A stretch of 55,198 nucleotides of DNA from Alectoria sarmentosa (GCA_009733775.1 WOGZ01000229.1:1-55198); one strand, 5' to 3'; counted from the stretch's first letter, positions 1 through 12,690 are shown. Notes: generated from the letters alone by a model not told the origin. Program-made: numbers and translations.

Positions 1-30
1 TAGGTGGGTGGGAGGTGGGGCTGGAGGCTG
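1..30. repeat. Terminal direct repeat, left copy
   Basis: The first 30 bases of the window are identical to its last 30 bases (55169-55198). The match starts exactly at base 1 and ends exactly at the final base, so it is a prefix-suffix overlap of the whole sequence. Either the contig is circular or looped in the assembly graph, or the window was cut at a direct repeat. The sequence itself is G-rich. Confidence 0.9.
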
Positions 31-57
31 GGGGGGCGGGTGGGTGGGTGGTAAATA
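1..57 (+). other. G-rich tract, G-quadruplex-prone
   Basis: Nearly uninterrupted runs of two to seven G are separated by single T, A or C bases. Bases 29-51 contain at least four G3 runs with 1-nt loops, the classic intramolecular quadruplex pattern. Quadruplex formation is inferred from pattern only. The tract directly follows, and overlaps, the terminal direct repeat. Confidence 0.6.
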
Positions 58-325
58 CAGAAAAGGTACACTGTCAATTGCGTTTTAATGAAGTAAACCG
101 TAGCTATCGAATGGTACCAGTTTGAACTTGTGCAGTGATGATGTTGTCGTTGTGGATGTAGAGGGAAGAGGATGCATGCGGTTGGTGTGAATGGTTGAAT
201 ACTTGGGGGTTGGGTGGTAAGTACAGAAAGGCACAGTGACAATTGCGTTGTAAAGAAGTAGATCTTAGCTATCAGATGATACCAATTTGAACCTGTCAAA
301 TGACCTCGTCGTCGTTGTGGATGTA
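45..325. repeat. Two diverged copies of a ~115-bp repeat
   Basis: Bases 45-160 and 211-325 align along their length. Both start with a GGGTGGTAA-type motif followed by a TACAGAAA run, share CAATTGCGTT and AGCTATC, and end with CGTTGTGGATGTA. The copies sit about 166 bases apart. A looser family of short words (TACAGTAG, CTCACAATCC, CAATTG, GTTGTAG) continues to about 640, recurs near 1165-1250, and reappears at the other end of the window (54930-55035). No coding signal goes with it. Confidence 0.65.
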
Positions 326-329
326 ACAA

Positions 330-3300
330 GTGCATTGTAGTAGAGTGAGCTCAGCTGCGTGGAAGCAGACCACCGCCACTACAGAGAGAGCACTTCCAAT
401 TGAGTTGGAGTACAGTAGCACTCACAATCCAGTTGTTGTAGATTGGATTGACAATTGGATTGTAGCAGAGAGCGCTCGCAATGCGTTGCAATACAGTAGG
501 CTGATAATTGGGTTGTAGCAGAGGGAGCTTACAACTGCCCAAGTAGGGTAGACATCCTCTACGCAGAGAAGACTCCAATTGAGTGATAGTAGAACCATTC
601 ATCAGTGTGCAATTGGAAAGAGAGCTCACAGCTGCGTCCAAGTAGAGTCAACAGGCAGGTGATGAGATGAATATGCTGGAGGTGGCAGAGTGGGTGGCAG
701 AGTAGGGAAAGTGAGCAGTCCAGACCAAGGGAAGCAGCACTTCAGATGGCACTTCACGATGTGGCATAGACATCACGGACAGCATACATTTGGAACACGC
801 ACTTCATGATGCGTTTCACCTCATGGCCACTACTATCACTTTGACTCTGATGACAGCGAGCATTCAAGGGTCTCGATGTTGTTTAACATCACGATCTTGG
901 CGCCAAGCCGACAGCTCAAAATAAAACGCCAAGTCAACAGCATTTGACGCATCGAGGTCAAGGCAGCACAATCACGGTGACGGTTTGAATCTTGAGCTCA
1001 GATGGCACTTGGTGAATATACGCACCATTTGATGACCAATAAGATCAAGTTGAAGCTTTGTACAACATTGATTATCGGTGCCCTTGATGGTGTAGGGCAT
1101 TGATTTCTTAGCAAAAAAAAAAAAAAAAAAAAAGAGCGAAACAGGCACGCAGCAGCCCAACCATCATCACACAGAGAGCACTCACAATGGAGTTGTAATC
1201 CATTAGACTGACAATTGCGTCGAAGTCGGGTAAACATCAACTGTACAATTGCATCAACTCGTTCGGGTTAAGGACGTTGATGTCGTGGCCGATGTCAAAG
1301 AATATAGAGGGATGTGAACAGGTGTGGATGCGCACGGTCTGCTACATTGTGTTAACAATGGTAGTTATCTCGACTGCCCCCGTTAGGATGTTTGTTTGAA
1401 GGACAACCGTGGAGATTATGGTGATGAGATGTTGCTCGAGGGAATGCCTTTTGAGAATGACGGTTGAACTGCTAAGAGTCAATCTGAGATCTCGACGATG
1501 TGACAAAACAAGCTCCCCGAGTCATATACCTTTCTGAATGTCTGTGCGAGGCGTAATCGTGATATTGATGATGATGTCTCGGCAAAGTGTGCCTACAGAG
1601 GATTACGGCAGGCTGTGCCTGAGACCGATTAACCCACGGAAATGCATCAATGAAACCATTCCGAATAGATTACCGACATCAGATTGTTTGCGCGACGGAT
1701 GCTCGTGGTGCTGATGGTGATGGGGTTTGCCATATGAACGTCTATTTGTGTGGCGACAGGCAATGCTTGGGATTGTTTTTGCTTCACGGCAATGCATGGA
1801 TTTCATCATTTGGATGTATTGCCCCTATCAGCTTATGCGATTGACACATTCCGCGTAATTGAGCACTGCAATAGTGCCAAAAAAAAGGTTTCTTCCATGA
1901 TTCTGTTTGCGATATTTGACCTGAAGCGTCAGACCGATGAGTTATCATTACCATCGCTTTTTAAGGTGAGGTGAAGAAACCGCCGTCAATGGTTCGTCTT
2001 CAGGCTCATTGAGGGGGTTGATTGCAGCAAGTTTCGTACATGTGGATTTGCATGGGGAGATGATGGTTGGTGGCCAGAAAACAGGCGAAGAGTTCTTCCG
2101 TCAACCAGGCGGACGGGGTATCAGCGGTCATCAAAAATATCATGCGTGGTAATTCTGCAAATGACTATATTTTGTCATGGTCGATGCTTACAGGGTGTGG
2201 CGGCAAAAGATGTGACAAGAGCTAAGATGACAGTAACGCAACAACTAGAGATTTTTGATTTGATTGCAGTCATTCGCGTGGTTAAACTGTGCGTGATTAT
2301 GATGTTGATATTCATGACGTTGCGTCGGAGTTGATGTTTTCAGATAATAGCGGCGAAACATTGCAGCGAGAGGTTTGAGATAGCGGCAGAGTGACATCAA
2401 AGCCGTCCGAGTTGATTGCAGCTATCTAAATGCTCGTGTTATGCAGGATCATGATTCTGTACGTGACGGAATTTTGGTAAGAGAGGTCAAACGATTTATT
2501 TGACGATCCGAGGTCATTGCATTGTGAGCATTTCGAGACGATCGCGCCTACCTATATGCCCGTACGATGCATAATTGTGATGTTGACAATCGTGTAGATG
2601 GTGTTAAGCTGGATGGTTAGGAGGTGGCGCAAAACAATGTCGGTGCCAGTCTGGCTCATTGCAATCTGTTGACAACTGCATCCTGAGTGGAACGCCCTAA
2701 TCGAGGCGCCCTTGCGATGCGTGATGATGACGATGAAAATAAGATGATGATGGCGGGATCTTAGTGCAGCCGGAGACGGTGATCACCACACGGCCCAGAC
2801 TTCCAGGTCATCGACATGAGATGATTTCATGTCGCCCTTATCTTGCGCCACTCAGGGTATCTTCGAAGCGACATTGATCAATCTTGAAAGACTTACAATG
2901 CCGACGATGAGATTATCTTGATGAATAAGAATGACCGAGGTCAAGTGATATATTGAACGACAATAGCTTTAAATCCTCTCGGGAATACTCTCACACAGTC
3001 TATGCCGCAACTCGCGTGATCGGTGTTAGGAGGAGATTCACATCGTGTAAGATTGACTACTGGTTGGGTACAGAGAACTGTTGCAGTCTTGTTCGCAGAG
3101 GGCGCCAATCGTCAATGTTTCTGTGCTGGCATGTGTCGCGCTATGCTCCGACCTTGAGTGATATCGCTTCAATTCAGTGAGCCAATCCTCAGTTCCCTTA
3201 CAAACATTATACTACCAAATTGATACAGATTTGAATGCTAGATGTGAGTGGTCTTACTACCTGCAGAGCGCGTCAATTGTGAATTGGGTAAATAAAAGCT
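330..3300. other. Gene-free, repeat-rich stretch
   Basis: I see no convincing gene. Open frames are all under 80 codons and none resembles a known domain or has clean splice signals. From about 1270 to 2900 the sequence has recurrent phrases (GATGTTGATGATG-like and CGTGATTATG-like words), suggesting old, decayed tandem repeats. A 21-base poly-A run lies at 1113-1133; it could be a simple-sequence tract or the tail of an old retroposed copy. Confidence 0.5.
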
Positions 3301-5640
3301 ATATAATAAATTTCTTTATTAATAATTTAGTTGATAAAGTAATTATATCGATTTTATCTGATAGCTTTCGTTATAAATTAATAATAATAATATTATTGAA
3401 ACTATGTTAATACGTTCATATTAAATAACAAAAATGATTTATTAGTTTAAATAACATTTTAACATTATAATTCACGTTTATGTTATTATATGTTTTTATT
3501 AATAAATATTCGATAAATTAATTATAAAACTAACGATAATACTTATTCGATTATCGTATATTAATAAATATTAAAAAGTTTATAAAAGTCGTAATTAATC
3601 TTCTTTATTCGAGGTTGTAATTTTTTTATAGCGTTTTAAATCAAATATTTATTTATTTTTAAATAATATTCTAATTAATAATTTAAAAGATAAATTTTTA
3701 GATTAATTCATAATATATATAAATTTATTGAAATATAATATATTTTAAATAAATAAACATAATTACTTTTTATTAAATTAAATATAATATAATATTTAAT
3801 AATAACGTTTATTCGTTAAAAAATTGCTTGAAATTATAATTATTATATATATAAAAGAAAAGTTAACAAGTAATTGAAAATATAAATAAAATAAAATATA
3901 TTGAGTTTCGTATTTTAAAAAACGTTAATATATCAATTAATATAAAAACGATTTTATTTATTAGCGTGTAACTCTTAATTTATAATATTTTGAGCGCGTT
4001 TTTAAAATTTATACTTTTTTAAAAAAATTCAAAAATGTTATTTTTTATTATAAAAATGTTATAATTGTAATTTATAATTTTATATAACTCGATCGAATTT
4101 AACGCGACTTGATGTTTTTTATATAAACGATATTTGTATTTATATTTCTTTTTATAAATTTTATTTCGTTTATATTGAAATATAAGCATTTAGCATTATT
4201 TTAATTTTATAATATATTAATAACTATTCGATTTAAGATTTAATCGTCTTTAATTAATTAATAAATTATATTAATATCGTAAAAACTATTTTAATATATA
4301 TAATAATAATAATAAAATAACGAAAGTTATACAAAAACAAATATCGAAATAATAAGCAAATTTTAGAAAAAATAAAAATTTAATTTTATATAAATAAATA
4401 AAACAATTAACGCTTTAATTTTATTATTTAAATTTAAATAAACTTATAAACGCGGCGATTATTCGTTTAATTAATTTAATAAACGCGATTATTATTATAT
4501 TAAACGCTTAAAATATTTGATAATAATAAACGTTAAATTTATTTCTTTTATACTCATAAAATTAACTTCGTAAATTTAATTATTAGGATAAAACTTTAAT
4601 TTTAATTACAATTTAAACAATAATCTCAAAGTTCGTTTTAAATAAAAATCAAATAATGAACGCAAATGTTTACTTTGAATTTTCGAAATCATAAATATAA
4701 GAAAATGAAAACAAAGTTTAAATATAAACAATTTCTTGGACGACGCTTTAAAATTAATTATTATTATTTTTAAATCTTTAAACGTAACTTTATATACAAT
4801 ATCGAGCGAATCTTTAAATTAAAACAATATGAACATTAAAACGAATAAAAGAATTTGTTAACAATTTTAATTCGCGTATAAATAAATTCTTCATTTCAAT
4901 TAAATATAAACGTTAAAAATAAATTCGAAAAAACAATCTAAATTCGATAACAATCGAGGTTGAAAATAATAATTATTTATAATTTTTAATTAAGTAAGTA
5001 ATGAGATTATATAATCGCTTTATATAATTTTAATTTTCTTAAATAACGTTAAATACATTTACAAAAATGAGTTTTACATTCAAATATCGAATCGTTTATT
5101 TAATTAATATAAATTGTTAATAGTTATATTTTTTAAATAACACTTTTTAATTTAAAGATAACTCGAAAAAATAATATAATATAATAATTATGTTAAAATG
5201 TTAAAATTTAATTCTTTATATTTCAATTCTTTATGATTATTCAAAATAAATTCTTGAAAATTACATTATTAAGATTTTAAAATGCGATCGACGATAAATT
5301 AATTTCTTTCGATTTTTCTTAATTTAATTACGTTAAAGAGAAAGTTATAAACTCGATTTGAAAATATTATATAATAAAATTAATACGATAAATAATGAAT
5401 GTTCGTATTAATGAATAAAAGATAATATAAAGTGAAGAAAATGAAAATTATGTCGTTGTGTTTTTGATAAATGAATTTTACTCTTAATAATTAATCGTAA
5501 ATAATGTTTATCATTATCTAATTTAAGCGCGTGTAATATCGACTTTCTTTATTTTAATTTTTAATTGCGTTATTTACAATAATGACTTAGCAATATATGT
5601 TTTTATCTATCTTTATCTTTGTTGATATGCGCTACGAAAT
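3300..5640. other. AT-rich RIP-decayed block
   Basis: Composition changes abruptly near 3300 to very AT-rich DNA dense in TTAA, TATA and AATAA words. It returns abruptly to normal composition near 5640, just before the TRK transporter gene. The remaining G and C are largely in CpG or isolated positions, and stop codons occur in every frame. In filamentous ascomycetes this pattern is typical of repeat-induced point mutation of an inactivated transposon. I could not find terminal repeats or a readable protein remnant, so the original element type is unknown. Confidence 0.7.
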
Positions 5641-6041
5641 GGGTTGCATCATGAACCTTCATCGTTGTAGACGACGTTGTTAATGTCGAGATCATGTGAC
5701 CTCGGGTTGAGAGTCCAAATGGGCGCCTTTCCACTAGTAACATTTGAAAATTGTAATATTTCGGCACCATATCTTTCCTTCTCCTTCCTTTATCGGACTT
5801 GCATTGCTTTCTATCTAACCGCTATGCATGTGCTGTCTTCATTGCGGATGATTTTCGGAGTTGAAGTGGTGATGTCATCACTCTTTATGAACCTTTCCAG
5901 AACTCGCTTGCAACTTTGGCCTCGTCGAACCCAATGCCTCTACCAGCACCTTCAGAGTCAGCACGTCCTCTATTTTCTGTCTGTTCTGGACTTGTGTAGC
6001 TGTTCTTTTTTGCTGATTGCCTGTCTTCCTCACCCGTCAAC

Positions 6042-8197
6042 ATGGAACACATCAACGCCATAACCTCCCACCTGAAGCGACATGGCTGGTTCGAAATGAA
6101 TTTCTACCGCGTGCACGTCATCTACTTCATCTTGACCATAATACTCTCATCTGTCATAATGTACGGCAGCGGTGTCAATGGCAATAGTGGCGATGCCGAA
6201 GCACTTTTCAGACTTCGCTACATAGACGCCATCTTCCTCTGTGCAAGTGCCATGACCAACACAGGTTTGAACACTGTCAATCTGAGCGACATTACTGGAT
6301 TCCAGCAGTCTATACTCTGCATTTTGATTTTGCTTGGAAACATCACCATTATCGCCAACGTCACCATCTGGATAAGGCGGCATTTCTTTCGCAAGTATAT
6401 GAATGACTTTATCAAACATTCAAATGCTGCTAGGGAGATGGTGGATGAGATTGATAAAGAGGAGAGTGGTTTCAACGGTAACAGCAATTCTACTTCTGCT
6501 ATCCGACGACGACCTCGTGGTACGCAGAAACCCCAGACCAGCACAACTCAAAGACGCAAGAGCCACCACGAGATCGGTCATGGCGGACTTCCGTATCCAT
6601 GGGAATGGGATATTAGTAGGAAATTTGCGTCAAGATTTGCAACTCCTGCCGATCCGATTCAAGAACGACCGCACCACTACCTCTCGTTCCAACCATCATT
6701 TGACCATAAAGTGCGACCTCCACCTCGTTGCACAATACAATCTAACATTAGTAGGGTCGCTTCCACTCCCTCAGTGAACACGAGGCCCAAGAGCTTGGTG
6801 GTGTGGAGTACCGAGCTTTAGGCGTCCTCATGTGGTTGCTGCCTGTATACATCCTTTTCTGGCTCACCTTGGCAACGGTGATCATGGTCCCATGGAGCTA
6901 TAGAAATAGCGTTGCGAATATCATTCGATATCAACAGCCTGGAAATCTTAGCCCTGGCTGGTAAGTAATCGTAGTGGAGTGAATAGTACCGCTGTGCTGA
7001 CTAGGGCAGGTGGGCCTCTTTCTTGGTTGTGTCTGGGTACGGCAATTGTGGACTCGATCTGTTGAACCAAAACATGATCCGTAGGTATGATGGTCAAGCA
7101 TGTATGTAGTACTAACACCATCTTAGCGTTCCAAGGCTTCTATCTCGCATTGATCGTCATTGGTGGTGCAAAGTTGGCTGGAAATACCTTTTTCCCAACC
7201 TTTCTTCGACTCACAATATGGATCACAACCAAGTTTGTTCCTGCGCATTCCAAATTACATCACAGTCTTGCGTTCCTACTTCATCATCCTCGTCGATGCT
7301 TCATTCTCCTCTTCCCATCAATCAACACATGGTATCTCACTGTTATCCAGCTTTCACTCCATCTTATGCTTTGGATCTTCTGGTTTCTTCTCCAGATCGA
7401 CTACCCTACCATGACAAGCATCCCGCCTGGGAACCGAACAATATCCGGGCTGTTCCAAGCACTCGGTGTCCGTACAGCTGGTATGTACATAATCAATATG
7501 AGCGAGATTGCTCCTGCCTTGTTGGTATTGTACACCGGTGGGATGTACATATCAGGTCTTCCAATTATCATCTCCATCAGGTCGACAAATGTGTACGAGG
7601 AGAGATCGCTTGGTGTGGAAAAACATGAAAAGGCGGATGATAACGCATCCGAGAGTTCCTACATTGGAGTAAGCATGACCTCGCGAATTGAACATCCGCT
7701 GACTTGAACAGACACACCTTCAACAACAATTGGCATCAGACGCTTGGTGGGTCTTTACAGCCTTCTTTCTCATCTGCATCGTCGAGCGCGACGCATTATC
7801 CATCCCATCCCCTGGCTTCGACCTTTATGCTGTCTTCTTCGACACGATTTCCGCATTCGGTACCGTCGGTCTAAGCACAGGTGTTCCATATGACACGTAC
7901 TCTTTCTGTGGTGCATGGCATACTTTGAGTAAGCTCATACTGATAATCGTAATGTTGAGAGGTCGTCATAGAGGTCTGCCAATGGCTATTGACCGGGCTG
8001 TCTTGTTGCCTGGACAAGAGTTGATGGAGAGGTTGGATAAGGAATATAACCACCCAAGTCATGGAAAATATCGCGCCGAGGAAGAAGAAGAGGTTCGTAG
8101 AGAGGAGACGGGTAGTCAAGCCGAGAACAAAAAAGGACAGGATCCCGCGCAAGACCAGGAGATGAGGGAGAATCTGCATCAAGATCCTGGCGAATAG
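6042..8197 (+). CDS. TRK-type potassium transporter
   Basis: Predicted plasma-membrane K+ uptake transporter of the fungal TRK/HKT family (four M1-pore-M2 units). Proposed exons 6042-6710, 6755-6960, 7010-7080, 7127-7668 and 7712-8197 give 657 residues. All four introns (43-49 nt) keep frame, and three have a visible CTAAC or CTGAC branch point. Family landmarks include an M1 helix and first pore region with SAMTNTGLN, a charged cytoplasmic loop after M2 with basic and low-complexity stretches, ELGGVEYRAL before the second unit, a third-unit stretch including MYISGLP and STNVYEERSLG, and fourth-unit FGTVGLSTGVPYD followed by LRGRHRGLP. The C-tail is acidic and lysine-rich. It is shorter than many fungal TRK1 proteins (often above 800 residues) because the loop is short. 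It starts about 400 bases after the AT-rich block. The first intron (6711-6754) is the least certain. Confidence 0.88.
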
Positions 8198-9337
8198 GCT
8201 ACTGTTTGATCGAGCTCAGAATAATCGAGGCGACTTCATAGGACGTGTCACTGCTTGATTTAATCCTTTCGAAGCAGTATCTGAACCTTGGCCGTTTGTA
8301 AGAATTGGTCAGAAGCGTGAATAATAATCTAGAACAGTTCGACACGGAGACTGTGACCATGGAAGTGGTACCAAACTGGAACTGTCGACAAAGTTGACCG
8401 CAGTCAACTACCAGCCTTCCAACACACCCTTGGACCAGCATCATCAATTTCGTCTAACACTCAATATTTGAGCAGCAATTTCAATAACCAATCAAAAGAC
8501 ATATCCTTGTTTCAAGATACTCAAAGAGGCTTTCCGCATTTCCTGCAGCCAGAAGAGGTTGTCCTCGACAGATCAAGTTAATATAGGGTTCAACAGATTG
8601 AATCTGCCCCTCAGTCGCCGGTGTCATTCGGTTAGCCCTATACTTCATAGACCAAGCCCTCTGGCATATGGAGAGTTGTGAAATCAGAGCGAAATGGCAA
8701 CCTAGGTATTACTCTTTTCTCAAGATCTTTACCACGGTAGCCCTCATCGCTATTCATTCTACCACGCATAATGTCAGACTTTAAGTGAAAACCAGGCTTA
8801 CAAGTGCTAATGCTGAGATGGCATGATTATATTTGCACTTTCGAAAAAGTTCTTGCTCGTGGTCGACCTGTTGGGGAGAGAATTGAGGTGTATCTAGCAA
8901 ACGAAACTGAACCTGAGCCAAATCTTAATCTTCTCCGTTGATCACTCTTTCAATCAAAACATTCTCCGTCGACAGTTTCACTCTTCTTCTAGGATAGCCA
9001 CTCCTCGATTACTTGTCTTCTCCATCAATTGCTCCACCTTTCTTCTCTAGCGACACACTGTCGATACTTTTCTTCTCCGTGTATCTCAGCCCTCTCTCAT
9101 ACCTTTTCAATTATCCATCCCATCATCTCCAAAGAACAGCTCCCCATTCCAACTACCTTCAGTCAGGTTACTACGTTAATGCGTATCAGTATAGCGTCAC
9201 CATCATAACCTCTACCCAAAAACCCGCCTTCGCTATCGGCCAAAACAAATTGGGCGTTTGGCCTGCTGCAAGGCTTACATTGGTCTGCTGCAGAGAAGCT
9301 TCCGGCATTCAATGTTTCCACAGACGACAACTGTAAA
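8198..9337 (+). other. Intergenic region between TRK and SET genes
   Basis: No gene seen. From about 8930 the sequence becomes rich in CT tracts and TC-rich words, as in fungal promoters and 5' leaders. An open frame at 9013-9336 ends just before the SET gene start but has no recognisable domain and looks like leader sequence. Confidence 0.5.
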
Positions 9338-11152
9338 ATGAGTGTCGTGGTAAGTCAGGCAATTACCAGTATACCAACAATCAAGGCTGACAAATTACAG
9401 GAAGATCAAGTGTCATGTGCGATGCCTAGTGGAGACGATATGGGTCCGCTTGATTCGAATTTGAAATGGGAGGAAGAGCTCGGTCTCCACGGTTGGTTGG
9501 ACTGCGAGCAAATATGCTAGATTGCTGACCGATAATATCTAGCAACAATCGATGTTGCAATTATGACACCGGAAGCAACTAATGATGCCACCTCCCACTA
9601 CGCAAAAGATTCCAAAAATACACGGACTGAAGACGAGACAGATGGAGTACTTCTTGGGCCAGCCATTCTCTGGGGTATCCTCATCTCTGAGTGCAGGGCA
9701 GGATCTGCGTACGGCCAGTCCAATGAGCCTGAGCAGGGCCCGTCATTCCAAGAACCAGGACAGACCCTATTCAACGACGCTGTGGGAAGCCCGGCAATCC
9801 TGTGGGGTATCCTTTTGTCTGGAATGTCTCCTAAAGCCATGACCGATGGATCCGGTAATCTTCCAAGGTCTGAAGTGCTTGATGAGAGCGTCATCAAACT
9901 CTGGATTATCGCTGGATATGATCCGCTGCCAGAGGATTCCGCCAACTCCGCCATTACGGACTTGGAGCTCGTCGAAGAGTTTACGCAATTTACTCCTTCA
10001 GGCCCCTTTATTGTCAAGGAATCTCCAGGGAGAGGACAAGGCATGTTCACCGCTCGCAACGTCGGCAAAGGCGAACGGATCCTAGTGGAGAAGCCATTCT
10101 TCGTTGTCCCTAAAGAATACAATCAACGAACAGTTCTCGATGGATTCAATCACATGTCACTTGCGAGACGAAAACAGTATATGCAATTGACCTGTCCTGA
10201 TCGATGGGACGATGTACACATGACCGACGTTATGCGCATCTTTGAAGCCAATTGCTTCAACATTGGGGATGGTGCTGCCATGTTCTTGACAGCGACACGA
10301 TTCAATCACTCTTGTCTTCCCAATACTTATTATTCTTGGAGTGCAGGTCGCAATGAAATAGTCTTTCACGCCATGATTGATATGTTCGAAAACGAAGAAA
10401 TGACAATTTGCTACGGGAATCCCTTTCGCACACTTCTTCAGCGTCGATATGAGTTGCGTATATACAACTTTCATTGTCGTTGCCCAGCATGTCAAGAAAC
10501 GCCTTTTGGACAGGCAAGCGAGTCACGACGTCTAACCATGCGTGCCCTTGATGAGCAGATCATCATGTTTCAGTCCATGCTGAACGAGGCGCTGGTGTTG
10601 TATGGACTACGAGATCCTCTCACGGCAATACTTCGCCTGATCAAACTCATCAAGGAAGAAGGGTTGCATGGCGAGTTGATGACGCCGTATCGGGATGCAG
10701 CGGATTATTTAAAGGGGCGAGGGAATTTCGAGGAAGCGTTGGAGTTTGCCCATTTGGAGTTGGATGAGGAAGTCGTTTGTCTTGGCAATGACTCTGAGGT
10801 CGTGCATAAGACTATCGAATACATTGAGGAGCTGGAGAAGGAATTGGACAAGGGAGATGAAGTGCAGGATTATGCGGATGCAGAGTTGATGGATCCTGAC
10901 GCAGACATTGACCCGCAAAGGAGCATGATCAAAGCACCGAGACCAGATACGAGGAAAGAAAGGATCAACCAATCTGACGACATGCCGCTTGAAAAGCAAC
11001 CAGACCTGGATACGAAATCATCGGACGTGGCCATCAAGCTCGACAAAGAAACAGTGGATGACGTGGAAGACTCCAGCGCCTGCGCCACTCATTCAGACGA
11101 TGTTCCAATAGACTCACGGTCCTCGAGTCCGCGTCTAGTCCGCAAGAAATGA
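9338..11152 (+). CDS. SET-domain protein (SMYD-like, no MYND finger)
   Basis: Probable protein-lysine methyltransferase. Proposed exons 9338-9349, 9401-9491 and 9543-11152 (570 residues) use introns with CTGAC branch points. The ATG at 9563, in frame in exon 3, is the conservative alternative (529 residues). The SET core spans about residues 189-326: a glycine-rich GRGQGMF start, the invariant NHSC motif at about 289-292 (RFNHSCLPN), an EEMTICYG segment, and a post-SET Cys cluster CRCPAC at about 346-351. A helical region follows, with an acidic, probably disordered tail ending in basic residues. No MYND finger is visible. Odd feature: the 8-residue hydrophobic segment PAILWGIL occurs twice (near residues 74 and 118) in an otherwise disordered N-terminus. 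Substrate unknown. Confidence 0.82.
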
Positions 11153-11799
11153 CAGCCTCCTTAACCTAGGACGTTGGTGTCCGGCTGCTCCAGACGTACC
11201 ATGACGAAGGAAGCTGTACGGCAAAGCCAGGAGAGCACCAGGAGAGTCGATGCTAGGTGAGTTTCGCAGTCCAAACCTCCTCTCATACACGGGCATCTAC
11301 GAGTGGAATTCTTCCTCCGATATAGGAAGCCTTCACTCACCGTCCAATTGAGCTAGGGATGGCAATGATTGTTTGAGATGTGGGACACCATTTCATGCGA
11401 TGATCTCTATCAACAATGGCCCAACTTATTTTTGAAGGGATATTTGAAATATACAATAGATACCGAAGCAGGCAGTGAGAAATAATAGGTTGAATTATAA
11501 TGATACCCTCTCAACATAAGCCGTTTGATGCTCAACGTTCTGCTCACTGTATAGCACGAAGAGATAATACGTCACTTGTCCCTCCTGGCATTTTGCCTCC
11601 TTTGCTCATGTGGCTTAGATCTCAACAATATTTTCCAGTAGATCATGATATGATCGCCAAGCCAGATAGCTAGTAGTGCAAGTTTAAAACAAAAATGGAG
11701 GCAGGAAGGAAGCAAATCAGATAATCTGCAGACAGACAATCAGGCGGATAAATAAGCCTCACTCCATCATCCCGTTCATCTTTGATTTTTCAGTCATAT
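11153..11799. other. Intergenic region with a dispersed 61-bp element
   Basis: No gene seen. Bases 11721-11781 are nearly identical to 53024-53084 at the far end of the window. Both start with ATAATCTGCAGACAGACA, contain CAGGCGGATAAATAA and end with CCCGTTCATCT. The copies differ at a few positions in the middle. The element has no coding potential and could be a fragment of a dispersed repeat or a shared untranslated-region motif. Confidence 0.6.
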
Positions 11800-12690
11800 G
11801 GTTGAGTAGCTGAATAGCTGAATACTAACCACTTAGTCTCCTATCGCATACACTGAAATGGCTGGAAAATAGGTCCTGACCACATGACTGCAAGGATTGA
11901 AAAGGATGGATAATGACAACTCGGCCTCATGTTGCATACATTGAAAGATTCAAAAAGCAGCCTCTTGATCACATGGCTGAGAGACTGAATGAGAATGATC
12001 ACCCGGTCTTCTCTCGCAGACACTGAGATGGCCTAGAAGTAGTGTTCTGATTACATGACCGCCACGGTTGAGTAGCTGTAATTATCACACGATCTCCTAT
12101 CGCCCACATTGAAATGGTTGAAAAGTAACCTTTTATCACATGGCTGAATAGCTGAAAAAGGATAATCACATTGTATCCTATCGCACTCATTGAAATGATT
12201 GAAAAGTAATCTTCTGATCACATGCCTGAGTAGTTGAAGAAGAATAAACATATAGTATCCTATCGCATACACTGAAATGGGTGAAAGTAGCCTCCTGATC
12301 ACATGGCTGCAATGGCTGAATAGCCGAATAATGGCCACACGATCTCCTGTCGCAGACAATGAAATGGCTGAGAAGTAGTCTCCTGGCAAATTATCCTGGC
12401 AAATGGCTGAGTAGCTGAAGAAGAATGACCACAAGGCCTTCTATCGCAAACACTGGAATGACTACAAAGTAACCTCCTGGCCGCATGCCTGAGTTGAAGA
12501 AGAATGACCACAAGGCCTTTTATCGCAAACACTGAAATGGCTACAAAGGAACCTCCTGGCCGCATGCCTGAGTTGAAGAAGAATGACCACCATGCCTTCC
12601 ATCGCAAATACTGGAATAGCTGGAAATTACCCTCCTGGCCGCATGCCTAAGTTGAAGAAGAACGACCACACGGCCTATAGCAAGACCAAG
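11800..12690. repeat. 79-bp minisatellite, about 11 copies
   Basis: A tandem repeat with a unit of about 79 bases; the three copies between about 12418 and 12655 are each 79 bases and highly similar. Recurrent landmarks in each unit are GAATGACCACA, a CCTNTATCGCA word, CACTGAAATGGCT, CCTCCTG and CATGNCTGAGT. Left-hand copies are more diverged, so the array looks oldest near 11.8 kb and youngest near 12.6 kb. Because 79 is not a multiple of three, each successive unit changes reading frame. The open frames on the minus strand here are by-products of the repeat. Confidence 0.8.

Noticed and set aside
5677..6063. Upstream coding exon of the TRK gene
   Set aside because: No TRK-like sequence and no splice pair joining it in frame to 6042; it reads like leader sequence.
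11841..12607. Minus-strand proteins with repeated hydrophobic peptides
   Set aside because: They are three-frame translations of the 79-bp repeat, broken by stops.
11800..12690. CRISPR-like array
   Set aside because: Units are contiguous 79-bp repeats without unique spacers, in a eukaryotic genome with introns. It is a minisatellite.
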